Source: Saprospiraceae bacterium
GTDB taxonomy: Bacteria > Bacteroidota > Bacteroidia > Chitinophagales > Saprospiraceae
Length of the DNA: 10,807 nt
NCBI GenBank assembly: GCA_020852155.1
Contig: JADZBJ010000452.1
Span: forward strand, 1 to 10,807
Direction of reading: 5' to 3'
Positions 1 through 6,782 of this stretch are shown piece by piece (position 1 is the stretch's first letter; each line of letters begins with the position of its first letter). The notes beneath the pieces were generated by a model, which had not been told where the DNA came from, searched no databases, and saw nothing but the letters and a program-made list of their open reading frames with translations. The position numbers were made by a program, and so were the translations under genes.

Positions 1-10
1 CTACCGACGT

Positions 11-36
11 TTCGCCCCGCAGGGGCTATGTTTTTA
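11..36. repeat. GC-rich palindrome with T-tract (possible interspersed repeat or upstream terminator)
   Basis: GCCCC at 14-18 pairs with GGGGC at 22-26 across a 3-nt GCA loop, and TATGTTTTT follows at 27-35. Read on +, this is a short GC stem followed by T's, so it could end a transcript coming from the left of the window. The flanking bases also resemble short palindromic elements scattered between genes in Bacteroidota, so it may be the end of a longer interspersed repeat cut by the window edge. The sequence alone does not decide between these. Confidence 0.35.
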
Positions 37-85
37 CCAAAAATAAGTATTTTGTCTGCAAAATTAACGTGTTAACGCCACCACT

Positions 86-2482
86 ATGCACCAACGTTTT
101 CTTGCCCTTTTTTCAGTCGCCCTTTGCGCCTTGCCCATGTTCCTTTTTGCCCAAAGCAACCCTTACCGCCAGCCACCGAAAGATGTGACGGATATTGTTC
201 TGGCCAAACCCACGCCAAACGTCAGCATCAACACAACAGATGATGCCATGTTGCTGGTTGACTACAACCCAAATCCGGGTATTGCCACCCTCGCCCGCCC
301 GTTTCTGAAACTCGCCGGCATGCGTGTTGACCCTAAAATTAACGCCCGCCAACGCATCACCGAGTTTACGGGCTGCACCGTTCAATGGTTTTTGGAAAAC
401 AAAACCGTACCTATCGAAATGCCCCGCGAAGGCCGCCTGTCAGGGCTGCCGCGCTGGTCGCCCGATGGCCGCCAACTGGCTTTTGGTGTTGATGTTGCCG
501 ACGGCGTCCAACTGTGGGTGGCTGATGCCCGTACCGGAAAAAGCCGCCGATTGGGCCAGTTTTATATCAATGAAATTCTCGGCAGTCCGTTTGTCTGGAC
601 AAAAGACAGTCGCCGATTGCTGGTGCGCACCATTCCGGCCAACCGGGGCGCAGCGCCGCCAACAGAAGCCCTACCCGCAGGCCCCAATATTGAGGAAACC
701 TACGGAAAAGTATCGCAGGTCATGACCCTGCAAGATTTGTTGAAAAGCGAAAACGACGAGCGCCTGTTTGAATATTACGCAACAAGCCAACTCATGCTCG
801 TCGAAGTGGCCAATGGCAAAAGCAGCGCCTATGGCCCGGCGGGTTTGCACAGTGCGCTGTCTTTGTCGCCCGACGAAAAATACCTGTTGGTCACCACCCT
901 GCGCCGCCCGTTTTCCTATCGGGTAGCCGCCGGAAACTTTTCCAGAAAACACGAAATTTGGGATAAAAACGGCAAATCCGTACGCACCATCGCTGAATTT
1001 CCAGTCACCGACGAAATCCCGCGTCAGGGCGTAGTTACCGGCCCGCGCGAACTCGAATGGCAGCCGCTGCACGACGCCCGACTTTTATGGGCAGAAGCGC
1101 TTGACGGTGGCGATCCCAAGAAAAAGGTTGATGCTCGCGATAAAGTGATGCTACTCGACGCACCCTTTTCCGGCGACGCCCGTGAAGTATTCAAAACCAA
1201 ACACCGGTTTAGCGGCGTCAACTGGACAGCCAATAAAGACAAAGGACTCGTGGACGAATACGACCGCGACCGCCGCTGGTCAACCACCTACTTGCTGGAC
1301 TGGACCAACCCCGTTAGCAAGGATACGCTGTTTGACCTGAGCATCAACGACGATTATAGCAATCCCGGCAATCCGATTTTTGACCGCGCACCCAACGGCG
1401 ATTATGTGCTGATGCAGGATGGCGACTGGATTTATTTCGATGCCCCCGGCAATACGCCCGAAGGGCAGTTTCCGAGGCTTGATCGCATCAACCTGAAAAC
1501 CCGCCAGAAAGAGACTTTGTTTCAGTCGCCGAAAACAGCTTTTGATGAGTTCATCTCCTTCGTCGGGAAAGATCGCACGCGCATCATTACGCGCTATCAA
1601 AGCAAGACAGAAGCGCCCAATTTCTACATGATTTCGCTGAAAAATGCAACAGAACGGAAGGCGCTCACGCAGTTTGCCGACCCTGCGCCGCAACTGACCC
1701 AAATTGAAAAGCGCGTCGTGAAATACCAGCGCCCGGATGGGGTGCCGCTTTCGGGTACGCTGTACCTGCCACTGGGCTACAAACCCGGCCAAAAAGTGCC
1801 GCTTTTCATGTGGGCCTATCCGCTGGAATATTCTGATGCCAAAACCGCAGGTCAGGTACGCGTGACGGATAATACTTTCACTTTTTACCGCAACGACTCG
1901 CCGCTGTTTTTTGCCACACAAGGGTATGCTGTACTGATGGATGCGACCATTCCGATTGTCGGCGACCCGGAAACGATGAATAATACCTTCATCGAACAAG
2001 CCACTTCCAGCGGCAAGGCAGCGATTGATTACCTGGATTCGCTGGGCATTATTGACCGTACCAAAGTGGGCGTCGGCGGCCACTCTTATGGCGCTTTCAT
2101 GACGGCTAATTTGCTGGCACACAGCAATGATTACGCCTACGGCATTGCGCGTTCAGGCGCGTACAATCGCACCCTGACGCCATTCGGGTTTCAGAGTGAA
2201 AGGCGCTCATTCTGGGAAGCCAAGGATATTTATGCGAATGTTTCGCCGTTCTTTTTTGCCGATAAAATCAAAAAACCACTGCTGATTATCCACGGCGAAG
2301 CCGATAACAATCCGGGTACATTTACGATCCAATCCGAAAGGTTGTATCAAGCCATCAAAGGCAATGGCGGAACAGCACGGATGGTGCTGCTGCCCCACGA
2401 AAGCCACGGCTACCGCGCCCGCGAAAGCGTCTTGCACGTATTGGCCGAAATGTTCGACTGGGCTAAAAAATACTCAAATTAA
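86..2482 (+). CDS. Secreted S9 family serine peptidase, glutamyl-endopeptidase-like (cGEP type)
   Basis: The 798-residue protein is probably a periplasmic or exported oligopeptidase that cuts peptides with a Ser-Asp-His triad. Residues 1-22 form a signal peptide (hydrophobic LALFSVALCALPMFLFA, likely cut before QSNPY). Residues about 100-550 are a beta-propeller with a PD40/TolB-like blade, PRWSPDGRQLAF, near residue 122. The last 240 residues are the alpha/beta-hydrolase domain: nucleophile Ser667 in GGHSYGAFM, probable Asp740 in HGEADNNPG, and probable His774 in PHESHGY. The stretches IARSGAYNRTLTPFGFQ, HGEADNNPGT and LPHESHGYRARES closely match plant chloroplast glutamyl endopeptidase as I recall it (MEROPS S9D), which cleaves after Glu. 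Cleavage specificity here is therefore inferred. The ATG at 86 gives a proper signal peptide. The gene appears monocistronic and converges on a transporter gene. It is full length, with no frameshift. Confidence 0.9.
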   Translation: MHQRFLALFSVALCALPMFLFAQSNPYRQPPKDVTDIVLAKPTPNVSINTTDDAMLLVDYNPNPGIATLARPFLKLAGMRVDPKINARQRITEFTGCTVQWFLENKTVPIEMPREGRLSGLPRWSPDGRQLAFGVDVADGVQLWVADARTGKSRRLGQFYINEILGSPFVWTKDSRRLLVRTIPANRGAAPPTEALPAGPNIEETYGKVSQVMTLQDLLKSENDERLFEYYATSQLMLVEVANGKSSAYGPAGLHSALSLSPDEKYLLVTTLRRPFSYRVAAGNFSRKHEIWDKNGKSVRTIAEFPVTDEIPRQGVVTGPRELEWQPLHDARLLWAEALDGGDPKKKVDARDKVMLLDAPFSGDAREVFKTKHRFSGVNWTANKDKGLVDEYDRDRRWSTTYLLDWTNPVSKDTLFDLSINDDYSNPGNPIFDRAPNGDYVLMQDGDWIYFDAPGNTPEGQFPRLDRINLKTRQKETLFQSPKTAFDEFISFVGKDRTRIITRYQSKTEAPNFYMISLKNATERKALTQFADPAPQLTQIEKRVVKYQRPDGVPLSGTLYLPLGYKPGQKVPLFMWAYPLEYSDAKTAGQVRVTDNTFTFYRNDSPLFFATQGYAVLMDATIPIVGDPETMNNTFIEQATSSGKAAIDYLDSLGIIDRTKVGVGGHSYGAFMTANLLAHSNDYAYGIARSGAYNRTLTPFGFQSERRSFWEAKDIYANVSPFFFADKIKKPLLIIHGEADNNPGTFTIQSERLYQAIKGNGGTARMVLLPHESHGYRARESVLHVLAEMFDWAKKYSN

Positions 2483-2573
2483 TGAGTGATTAGCGGTAAG
2501 CGGTTAGTGGTTAGTTTTTTTAAGTGTAAATGATGAAAAAACTAATCACTAACCGCTAATCACTAATCACTCA
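2483..2573. terminator. Bidirectional terminator-like inverted repeat made of 7-nt units
   Basis: The left arm at 2483-2520 and the right arm at 2536-2573 are reverse complements at 34 of 38 positions, separated by a 15-nt loop. Each strand ends its stem in a run of at least six T's, the usual form of a two-way terminator between convergent genes. The left arm reads as four heptamers (GTGATTA, GCGGTAA, GCGGTTA, GTGGTTA) and the right as CTAATCA, CTAACCG, CTAATCA, CTAATCA. It starts one base after the peptidase stop codon. It also supplies the transporter stop codon at 2569-2567, so it lies inside the end of that gene. The terminator role is inferred from placement and structure. Confidence 0.75.
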
Positions 2574-3868
2574 CTTTGGGGTTTGATGCGTAACACGGCG
2601 GTTGCCGCAATCAGCAACAAGACACCTGCAAAGGTGATGGCCGCGCCAGGGTTTTTACCGAGAAAACGCTCGTAAATCCAGCCAAAACTGAGGGTTTGGA
2701 TAATCATCGGGATCACGATCATCATATTGATAATGCCCATATAAACCCCGAAACGCTCCTTCGGAATGCTGCCCACCACCATGAGGTAAGGAATGCCCAT
2801 CATACTGGCCCAGGCAATACCGAAACCGGTCATCGGAGCGAACAACAGGTATTTGTTTTCAATACCTGAAAACGCAATCAGGCCAAGACCAGCCATAGTC
2901 AGGCACGCAAAATGCACCCACCGCGGACTGTATTTTTTGGCCAGCCAGACTAATCCGAAAGCGGAGAGAAATGTTACAATATTGTACCAGCCGTTTACCA
3001 GGCCTGTCCAGGCTACGGCTTCGCCGTAAAGGGCTTTATCGGCCTCTGCGGAGGTTTTCCAGACGGATTGCGCGATACTATGCGAGCAATATTGCCAGTA
3101 AACAAACAACGCATACCATTGGAATAAAGACACCAGCGCCAGTTGCCACATTTGTCGCGGCATATTCTTGATCGCGTCAATGATCTCGACAAAGGGCTGC
3201 AACATGCCGTGATTGTTGTTGCGGATATAGGCCAATTCTTCGTCGCTCGGCGGAATTTCAGGCGTCGTTTTTAACGACCACAACACCGAGGTAATGGAGC
3301 AGAACGCACCGACAAAAAATGAACCGTAAGCCCAATAAGGAATACCCGATGCCGATGCGCCTTTGATGTTGCCCTGGAAAAAAAACAACGACAAATTGGC
3401 CAGCGTAATACCCAGACCGGTAAAGAAACTCTGGGTCAAAAAGCCCATGCCATATTGTTCGGTCGGCAGTTTATCCGCTACAAATGCACGGTAAGGCTCC
3501 ATCGCGGTATTATTGGCTGCATCCAAAATCCAGAGCAGACCAACGGCCATCCACAGGGCCGAACTGAATGGAAAAAGGAACAGACACAGGCTGCAAAAAA
3601 TAGCGCCAACCAGGAAGTACGGTTTACGCCGCCCCCAGCGCGGATGCCAGGTTTTATCGCTTAATGCTCCGATAACTGGCTGTATCAACAAACCCGTCAT
3701 CGGACCGGCCAGATTCAGGATGGGTAGTTGTTCAGGGTTGGCATTGAGGAAGGAGTAAATCGGATTAATAGCCGTTTGCTGAAGCCCGAAACTGTACTGA
3801 ATGCCAAAGAAGCCGACATTCATGTTGATGATTTGCCAAAAACTGAGTGTTGGCCGAGGTAGTGTCAT
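2567..3868 (-). CDS. MFS transporter, SLC45/GPH-like sugar:cation symporter
   Basis: This 433-residue inner-membrane protein is mostly hydrophobic, with about 12 predicted membrane segments. The cytoplasmic loop between helices 2 and 3 carries GALSDKTWHPRWGRRKPY at residues 67-84. This is the G-x-SD-(x)n-GRR-P signature shared by sucrose carriers (SLC45, plant SUT) and the glycoside-pentoside-hexuronide symporters. Family members take up sucrose, maltose or other glucosides with H+ or Na+; the substrate here cannot be read from sequence and no sugar-degrading enzyme is adjacent. The ATG at 3868 is followed by MTLPRPTLSFWQIINMNVGFFG, a normal start for the family. It lies 37 nt downstream of the GNAT gene on the same strand, so it is probably transcribed with it. 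The stop codon lies within the 7-nt repeat hairpin that separates it from the peptidase. Confidence 0.85.
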   Translation of the reverse strand: MTLPRPTLSFWQIINMNVGFFGIQYSFGLQQTAINPIYSFLNANPEQLPILNLAGPMTGLLIQPVIGALSDKTWHPRWGRRKPYFLVGAIFCSLCLFLFPFSSALWMAVGLLWILDAANNTAMEPYRAFVADKLPTEQYGMGFLTQSFFTGLGITLANLSLFFFQGNIKGASASGIPYWAYGSFFVGAFCSITSVLWSLKTTPEIPPSDEELAYIRNNNHGMLQPFVEIIDAIKNMPRQMWQLALVSLFQWYALFVYWQYCSHSIAQSVWKTSAEADKALYGEAVAWTGLVNGWYNIVTFLSAFGLVWLAKKYSPRWVHFACLTMAGLGLIAFSGIENKYLLFAPMTGFGIAWASMMGIPYLMVVGSIPKERFGVYMGIINMMIVIPMIIQTLSFGWIYERFLGKNPGAAITFAGVLLLIAATAVLRIKPQSE

Positions 3869-3905
3869 GTTGTATAAAGTTGAATTTTCCGGCCAAAAGG
3901 TAGTT

Positions 3906-4388
3906 TTATTTGGAAATTTCCGGCATCAGAAAATTTTTTGCAGTAACCTTTTGCATACAAACACTATTCTCTACACCGACATAAGGCCCGTAGTTGGGAA
4001 TCAGTTGATAACCCCATTTTTGATATAAACTGATGGCTTCCGGCTGGTTTTTTCCGGTTTCCAGTACGACTCGTGCATAACCCAAATCCCGCGCCCACGA
4101 TTCCAGTTCGGACAAAACGGTAGACGCAATCCCTTGCCGCCGAAATTCAGGCAAGGCGTACATGCGTTTAACCTCCATCGTTGTTTCATCAAAAGCACGA
4201 AGCGCGCCACAACCGACAGGCTGATCTGAAATATGGGCTACAAGACAATGCCTGATGTGGTTCGTCTTGTTAAATTGCGCATAAAAAGCGTGATCGTCGC
4301 CGTCGCGAATGGCCAGATCAGCATCAAGCAATCTTACCAGCATTTGAAAGTCGGCGTTGTCGGAGTCGGTTCGCTGAATAGATAACAT
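3906..4388 (-). CDS. GNAT family N-acetyltransferase
   Basis: This 160-residue cytosolic enzyme probably moves an acetyl group from acetyl-CoA to an amine; the acceptor is unknown. The GNAT core is visible: a beta strand HCLVAHISDQPVGCGALR (48-64), then MEVKRMYALPEFRRQGIA (71-88). The latter contains motif A, R/Q-x-x-G-x-G/A, as RRQGIA at 83-88 for pyrophosphate binding. After it come the alpha-helix ASTVLSELESWARDLGY and the motif B region VVLETGKNQPEAISLYQKWGY (108-127). Length is normal for a single-domain GNAT. The ATG at 4388 is preceded by a Bacteroidota-type -7 box 22 nt upstream, which supports this start. It is the first gene of a probable two-gene unit with the SLC45-like transporter. 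Small GNATs of this type act on drugs, amino acids or proteins, and the neighbour gives no useful hint. Confidence 0.87.
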   Translation of the reverse strand: MLSIQRTDSDNADFQMLVRLLDADLAIRDGDDHAFYAQFNKTNHIRHCLVAHISDQPVGCGALRAFDETTMEVKRMYALPEFRRQGIASTVLSELESWARDLGYARVVLETGKNQPEAISLYQKWGYQLIPNYGPYVGVENSVCMQKVTAKNFLMPEISK

Positions 4389-4409
4389 AGATCAGAACAT
4401 AGTTACAAA

Positions 4410-4417
4410 CAAACATA
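4410..4417 (-). promoter_or_regulatory. Putative -7 promoter box (TATGTTTG) for the GNAT-transporter unit
   Basis: Read on the minus strand this is TATGTTTG, an exact match to the Bacteroidota -7 consensus TAnnTTTG. It lies 22 nt before the GNAT ATG, which would give a leader of roughly 15 nt. I see no TTTG-like -33 box about 20 bp further upstream; that space reaches to within about 10 bp of the MITE left end. Assigned by motif and position only. Confidence 0.5.
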
Positions 4418-4450
4418 ACAGAGCGAAGATAAGCAGGTGTCTCACTTTCA

Positions 4451-4611
4451 GAGGTTGTTTAAATTTCACTGCTGGATTCAAAAAGAGTAAATTTTGGCGA
4501 TAGCCAATCCTTGTTTTTCGGGGTGAAGCGGGGGTTTCAGCCTGAAAAACAAGGGAAGGTTGGCGGCAAAAGATGCCTTTTTGAGCCCGTGAGTGAATTT
4601 TAAACAACCTC
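4451..4611. mobile_element. 161-bp fold-back MITE, IS5/IS1031-type ends, TCA target duplication
   Basis: The element begins GAGGTTGTTTAAATTTCACT at 4451 and ends with the reverse complement of GAGGTTGTTTAAAATTCACT at 4611, so the 20-bp terminal inverted repeats differ at one position. It is flanked by direct TCA copies at 4448-4450 and 4612-4614. The whole element folds on itself. Blocks such as CAAAAAG and a perfect 11-bp pair (CCTTGTTTTTC at 4509-4519, GAAAAACAAGG at 4544-4554) continue the stem to a TGAA/TTCA tip around 4524-4539. It carries no gene; the short minus-strand open frame across it is a by-product of the palindrome. GAG ends and a TNA duplication are what is known for the IS1031 subgroup of IS5, so a transposase of that group elsewhere in the genome probably moved it. 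It sits between two divergent genes. Confidence 0.85.
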
Positions 4612-4665
4612 TCAGGGCTGGCAACTTTTTACAGAAGCAATACGTCATGCGTAATAGTCAACCTA

Positions 4666-4751
4666 AAGTGATTTTGAACGACTCTTGTCTGTAAATCCTT
4701 GAAAATCAGGAAAATCAATCACAGAAATCTTCAAAATCACTTGAATCAAGG
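4666..4751. repeat. 9-nt-periodic AAATC repeat with 13-bp perfect inverted repeat
   Basis: AAGTGATTTTGAA (4666-4678) and TTCAAAATCACTT (4730-4742) are perfect reverse complements of 13 bp with 51 nt between them; TCTGT (4688-4692) and ACAGA (4721-4725) pair inside. From about 4694 on, AATC recurs mostly at 9-nt spacing (starts at 4694, 4704, 4713, 4726, 4735, 4744), giving units such as ACAGAAATC, TTCAAAATC and ACTTGAATC. The block ends directly before the Omp85 start and would be its 5' leader if transcription starts upstream. No TAnnTTTG box was found between the MITE and this gene. Function unknown. Confidence 0.6.
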
Positions 4752-4752
4752 T

Positions 4753-6642
4753 ATGGTTATGCGATTTACGGGTCTTTTTATCCAGGGTTTGGCCTTTTTT
4801 ATACTGTTTTTCCACAGCGAAAAAAGCACCGCACAATATGTCCTGCAAATCCGGCGCGCTCAAAGTAACCCCACAGATAACTGGCTCCTCGTTGATGATT
4901 TTTTCAAAAAATTCAAACAGCCAGGCATTTCAGTAACACAAGCCCCGGACGCGGAAAAAGCATTCCATATCACGGCTAAAGACTCCACTTCCGCCGCCGA
5001 AGTGGCCAATATGCTGCTGGAACATTTACATGATGAAGCATACCTGACAGCATCTTTAGACCACCGCAAACGCTTCTCGGCAGACAGCAGCAGTGTTGAC
5101 CTTTTTATTGGCCCACGCATTCAATGGCTTTCGCTGCGGACTTCGGCAAACCTGTCGGAACGATGGCTGGCCGCGGCTGGTTATGCACCCCGAAAATTCA
5201 CAGACAAACCACTGCGCCACGATGAAATACTGACGTTGCAAAGGAATCTGCTGGAAATCGCCGAAAATAACGGGTACCCGTTTGCGACCGTCTGGTTAGA
5301 CAGCCTGGAAGTGCAGACTCAAGGCGGCATTTCGGCGGTATTGTCCATGTGGCCGAGTCGCTATTTCAAATTTTCACAACCGCGTATCAAGGGCAATATC
5401 CGGCTGCCTCGCGCTTATTTAAGCCAATATCTGGGCCTGAAACCCGGCACTGCATACAGCCGCGAGCGCGTTTTGAGCATTCGCAGTCAACTTCAGGGAT
5501 TGTTGTTTCTCGAATCAGAAGCCAATCCGACCGTCACTTTTGCCGGCGATGAGGCCACGGTGAACCTGTTTTTGAAAAAAAAGCGCGCCGGGCGGTTTGA
5601 TTTCATCATTGGTTTGCTGCCGCGCCCAAACGACAGCGACGGGCGTCTGTTGCTGACCGGCTCGCTCAATGCGGCCTTTCAAAACGCCCTCAACCTGGGC
5701 GAACGCTTCTCGATTGAGTTTGAACGCCTGAAACCCGAAACCCAGAAACTTGATGTTCAGGCAGCCGTGCCCTACCTTTTTGGCAGCCCTTTCGGCGCTG
5801 AAGGTCATCTCAATATTTTTCGCCGCGACTCGTCGTGGGTAGATGCGCAGATGGACATTGGCGTACAGTATCTATTGCCCGGAGCTGATTTTATTCGCTT
5901 TTTTGTTGAAAATCGCTCATCTGCTCTTCAGAAAATTGACACCGTGGCCTTGCTGCGTGAACGGCAATTGCCGCCCAACTTGGATTACCGTCAAACCGGA
6001 CTCGGACTTGAAACGGTGCTGAATCGGCTGGATTATCGCTTCAACCCGCGCCACGGCTGGATGCTGCACCTCAAAGGCAGCGCGGGACTGAACACCATTC
6101 GAAAAAACAGTCAGATTACAGCGCTTCGACAGGCTGCTGATCCTGGTCTGGATTTTAATGCGCAATATGATTCGCTTTTAGCCAGGCAGCAATCCGCCCG
6201 ATTCAGGGTCGAACTGCGCGCAGATTATTTCATTTCCGTGTTCAAACGCAGCACCATCCGATTGGCCCTGCGCAGCGGCAATATTTTTTCAAACGATGCT
6301 ATTCTGGTGAACGAGCAATACCGGTTGGGCGGCAATAAACTCCTGCGCGGATTTGACGAAGAAAGTCTGTTGGCCACCCGCTACGCCGTCGGCACTACTG
6401 AATTCCGTCTGCTGCTCGGCCGAAACTCATACATGTCGGCCTTTGCGGATGTAGGCTATCTTGAAAATATTACGGCCCAAAAGCGCATTTTTCTGCATCC
6501 GCTGGGCTTGGGCGTCGGACTGAATTTTGAAACACAAGCCGGTATTTTCGGCATTTCTGTCGCCGTCGGCAGAGCGCAACCCGGACAATCTTTTGACCCG
6601 CGCGGCGCCAAATTTCACCTGGGTTATATCAGTTTGTTTTAA
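4753..6642 (+). CDS. Omp85-superfamily outer-membrane protein (BamA/TamA-like, POTRA plus barrel)
   Basis: This 629-residue protein is predicted to sit in the outer membrane as a beta-barrel with periplasmic POTRA domains; the superfamily inserts or secretes other proteins. Residues 1-27 are a signal peptide ending STA-QY. Residues about 30-280 look like POTRA repeats: a degenerate first one, a second with RNLLEIAENNGYPFATVWLDSLEV, and a third with YLGLKPGTAYSRERVLSIRSQL. The rest is barrel, with the Omp85 loop motif LRGF at 531-534 (in GGNKLLRGFDEES) and a C-terminal Phe, as usual for barrels. It is shorter than BamA, closer to TamA. I chose the ATG at 4753 (MVMRFTG, or 4759) because the frame extends upstream only to a TTG at 4699, whose 18 extra residues are charged and lie in an AAATC repeat. 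No TamB, chaperone or secreted substrate gene is adjacent, so its client is unknown. Confidence 0.83.
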   Translation: MVMRFTGLFIQGLAFFILFFHSEKSTAQYVLQIRRAQSNPTDNWLLVDDFFKKFKQPGISVTQAPDAEKAFHITAKDSTSAAEVANMLLEHLHDEAYLTASLDHRKRFSADSSSVDLFIGPRIQWLSLRTSANLSERWLAAAGYAPRKFTDKPLRHDEILTLQRNLLEIAENNGYPFATVWLDSLEVQTQGGISAVLSMWPSRYFKFSQPRIKGNIRLPRAYLSQYLGLKPGTAYSRERVLSIRSQLQGLLFLESEANPTVTFAGDEATVNLFLKKKRAGRFDFIIGLLPRPNDSDGRLLLTGSLNAAFQNALNLGERFSIEFERLKPETQKLDVQAAVPYLFGSPFGAEGHLNIFRRDSSWVDAQMDIGVQYLLPGADFIRFFVENRSSALQKIDTVALLRERQLPPNLDYRQTGLGLETVLNRLDYRFNPRHGWMLHLKGSAGLNTIRKNSQITALRQAADPGLDFNAQYDSLLARQQSARFRVELRADYFISVFKRSTIRLALRSGNIFSNDAILVNEQYRLGGNKLLRGFDEESLLATRYAVGTTEFRLLLGRNSYMSAFADVGYLENITAQKRIFLHPLGLGVGLNFETQAGIFGISVAVGRAQPGQSFDPRGAKFHLGYISLF

Positions 6643-6680
6643 AGGAAAAAGGTGGAGGGAGAAGGGAAAAAGGAAGAGGA
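6643..6680 (+). repeat. Polypurine tract with repeated GGAAAAAGG
   Basis: Directly after the Omp85 stop codon, all but one base (T6653) of this 38-nt stretch is A or G. GGAAAAAGG occurs at 6644-6652 and again at 6665-6673, 21 nt apart. Such tracts can stiffen DNA or form triplexes, but nothing here shows a function. Confidence 0.5.
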
Positions 6681-6712
6681 CCGAAGGTGATCGGTCGCAC
6701 TGTTTTCATTTT
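6679..6712 (+). terminator. Weak terminator-like stem-loop after the Omp85 gene
   Basis: GACCGA (6679-6684) pairs with TCGGTC (6691-6696) around a 6-nt loop, followed after a few bases by the T-rich TGTTTTCATTTT. The stem is short and the T-run interrupted, so this may be a weak terminator for the Omp85 gene or chance. Confidence 0.3.
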
Positions 6713-6723
6713 AATAAAAAATT

Positions 6724-6739
6724 TTTAGACTAATCTAAA
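6724..6739. promoter_or_regulatory. Putative DtxR/MntR-type operator
   Basis: TTTAGACTAATCTAAA is a 16-bp dyad with 14 symmetric positions (TTTAGA and TCTAAA arms). It keeps the TTAG...CTAA ends of known DtxR/IdeR boxes, although the inner bases differ. It lies between the expected -33 position and the -7 box of the regulator gene, where a bound repressor would block RNA polymerase. The likely ligand is the adjacent regulator itself, giving metal-dependent autoregulation of the operon. Confidence 0.6.
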
Positions 6740-6744
6740 TTTAT

Positions 6745-6752
6745 TATTTTTG
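6745..6752 (+). promoter_or_regulatory. Putative -7 promoter box (TATTTTTG) of the mntR-mntH operon
   Basis: TATTTTTG is an exact match to the Bacteroidota -7 consensus TAnnTTTG. It lies 5 nt downstream of the operator dyad and 30 nt before the regulator ATG, which predicts a leader of roughly 24 nt. The -33 region has only a weak T-rich match (TTTTTAG at 6722-6728) overlapping the dyad. Confidence 0.6.
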
Positions 6753-6782
6753 CCACCTAAATAATTAATTCTCTTCTCAATC

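Noticed and set aside
44..54. Possible -7 box TATTTTG before the peptidase gene
   Set aside because: It has one base fewer between TA and TTTG than the TAnnTTTG consensus and no clear -33 box, so it is too weak to list as a promoter.
1280..2122. 280-codon minus-strand open frame opposite the S9 peptidase
   Set aside because: It is a shadow of a well-supported gene: no domain seen, low-complexity composition, and the other strand carries catalytic motifs.
2483..2573. CRISPR-like repeat array
   Set aside because: The units are 7 nt, directly abutting and without spacers; this is a simple tandem and inverted repeat.
3869..3905. Separate promoter for the SLC45-like transporter (TACCTTTTG on the minus strand)
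   Set aside because: The spacing is off by one from TAnnTTTG and the gap to the GNAT gene is only 37 nt; co-transcription is the simpler reading.
4392..4607. Minus-strand 71-codon open frame upstream of the GNAT gene
   Set aside because: It lies almost entirely inside the palindromic MITE, has no recognisable protein features, and its frame follows from the element's inverted symmetry.
4699..4752. TTG start giving an 18-residue N-terminal extension of the Omp85 protein
   Set aside because: The extension is encoded by the AAATC repeat and would bury the signal peptide behind a charged leader; ATG 4753 (or 4759) gives a normal signal peptide.
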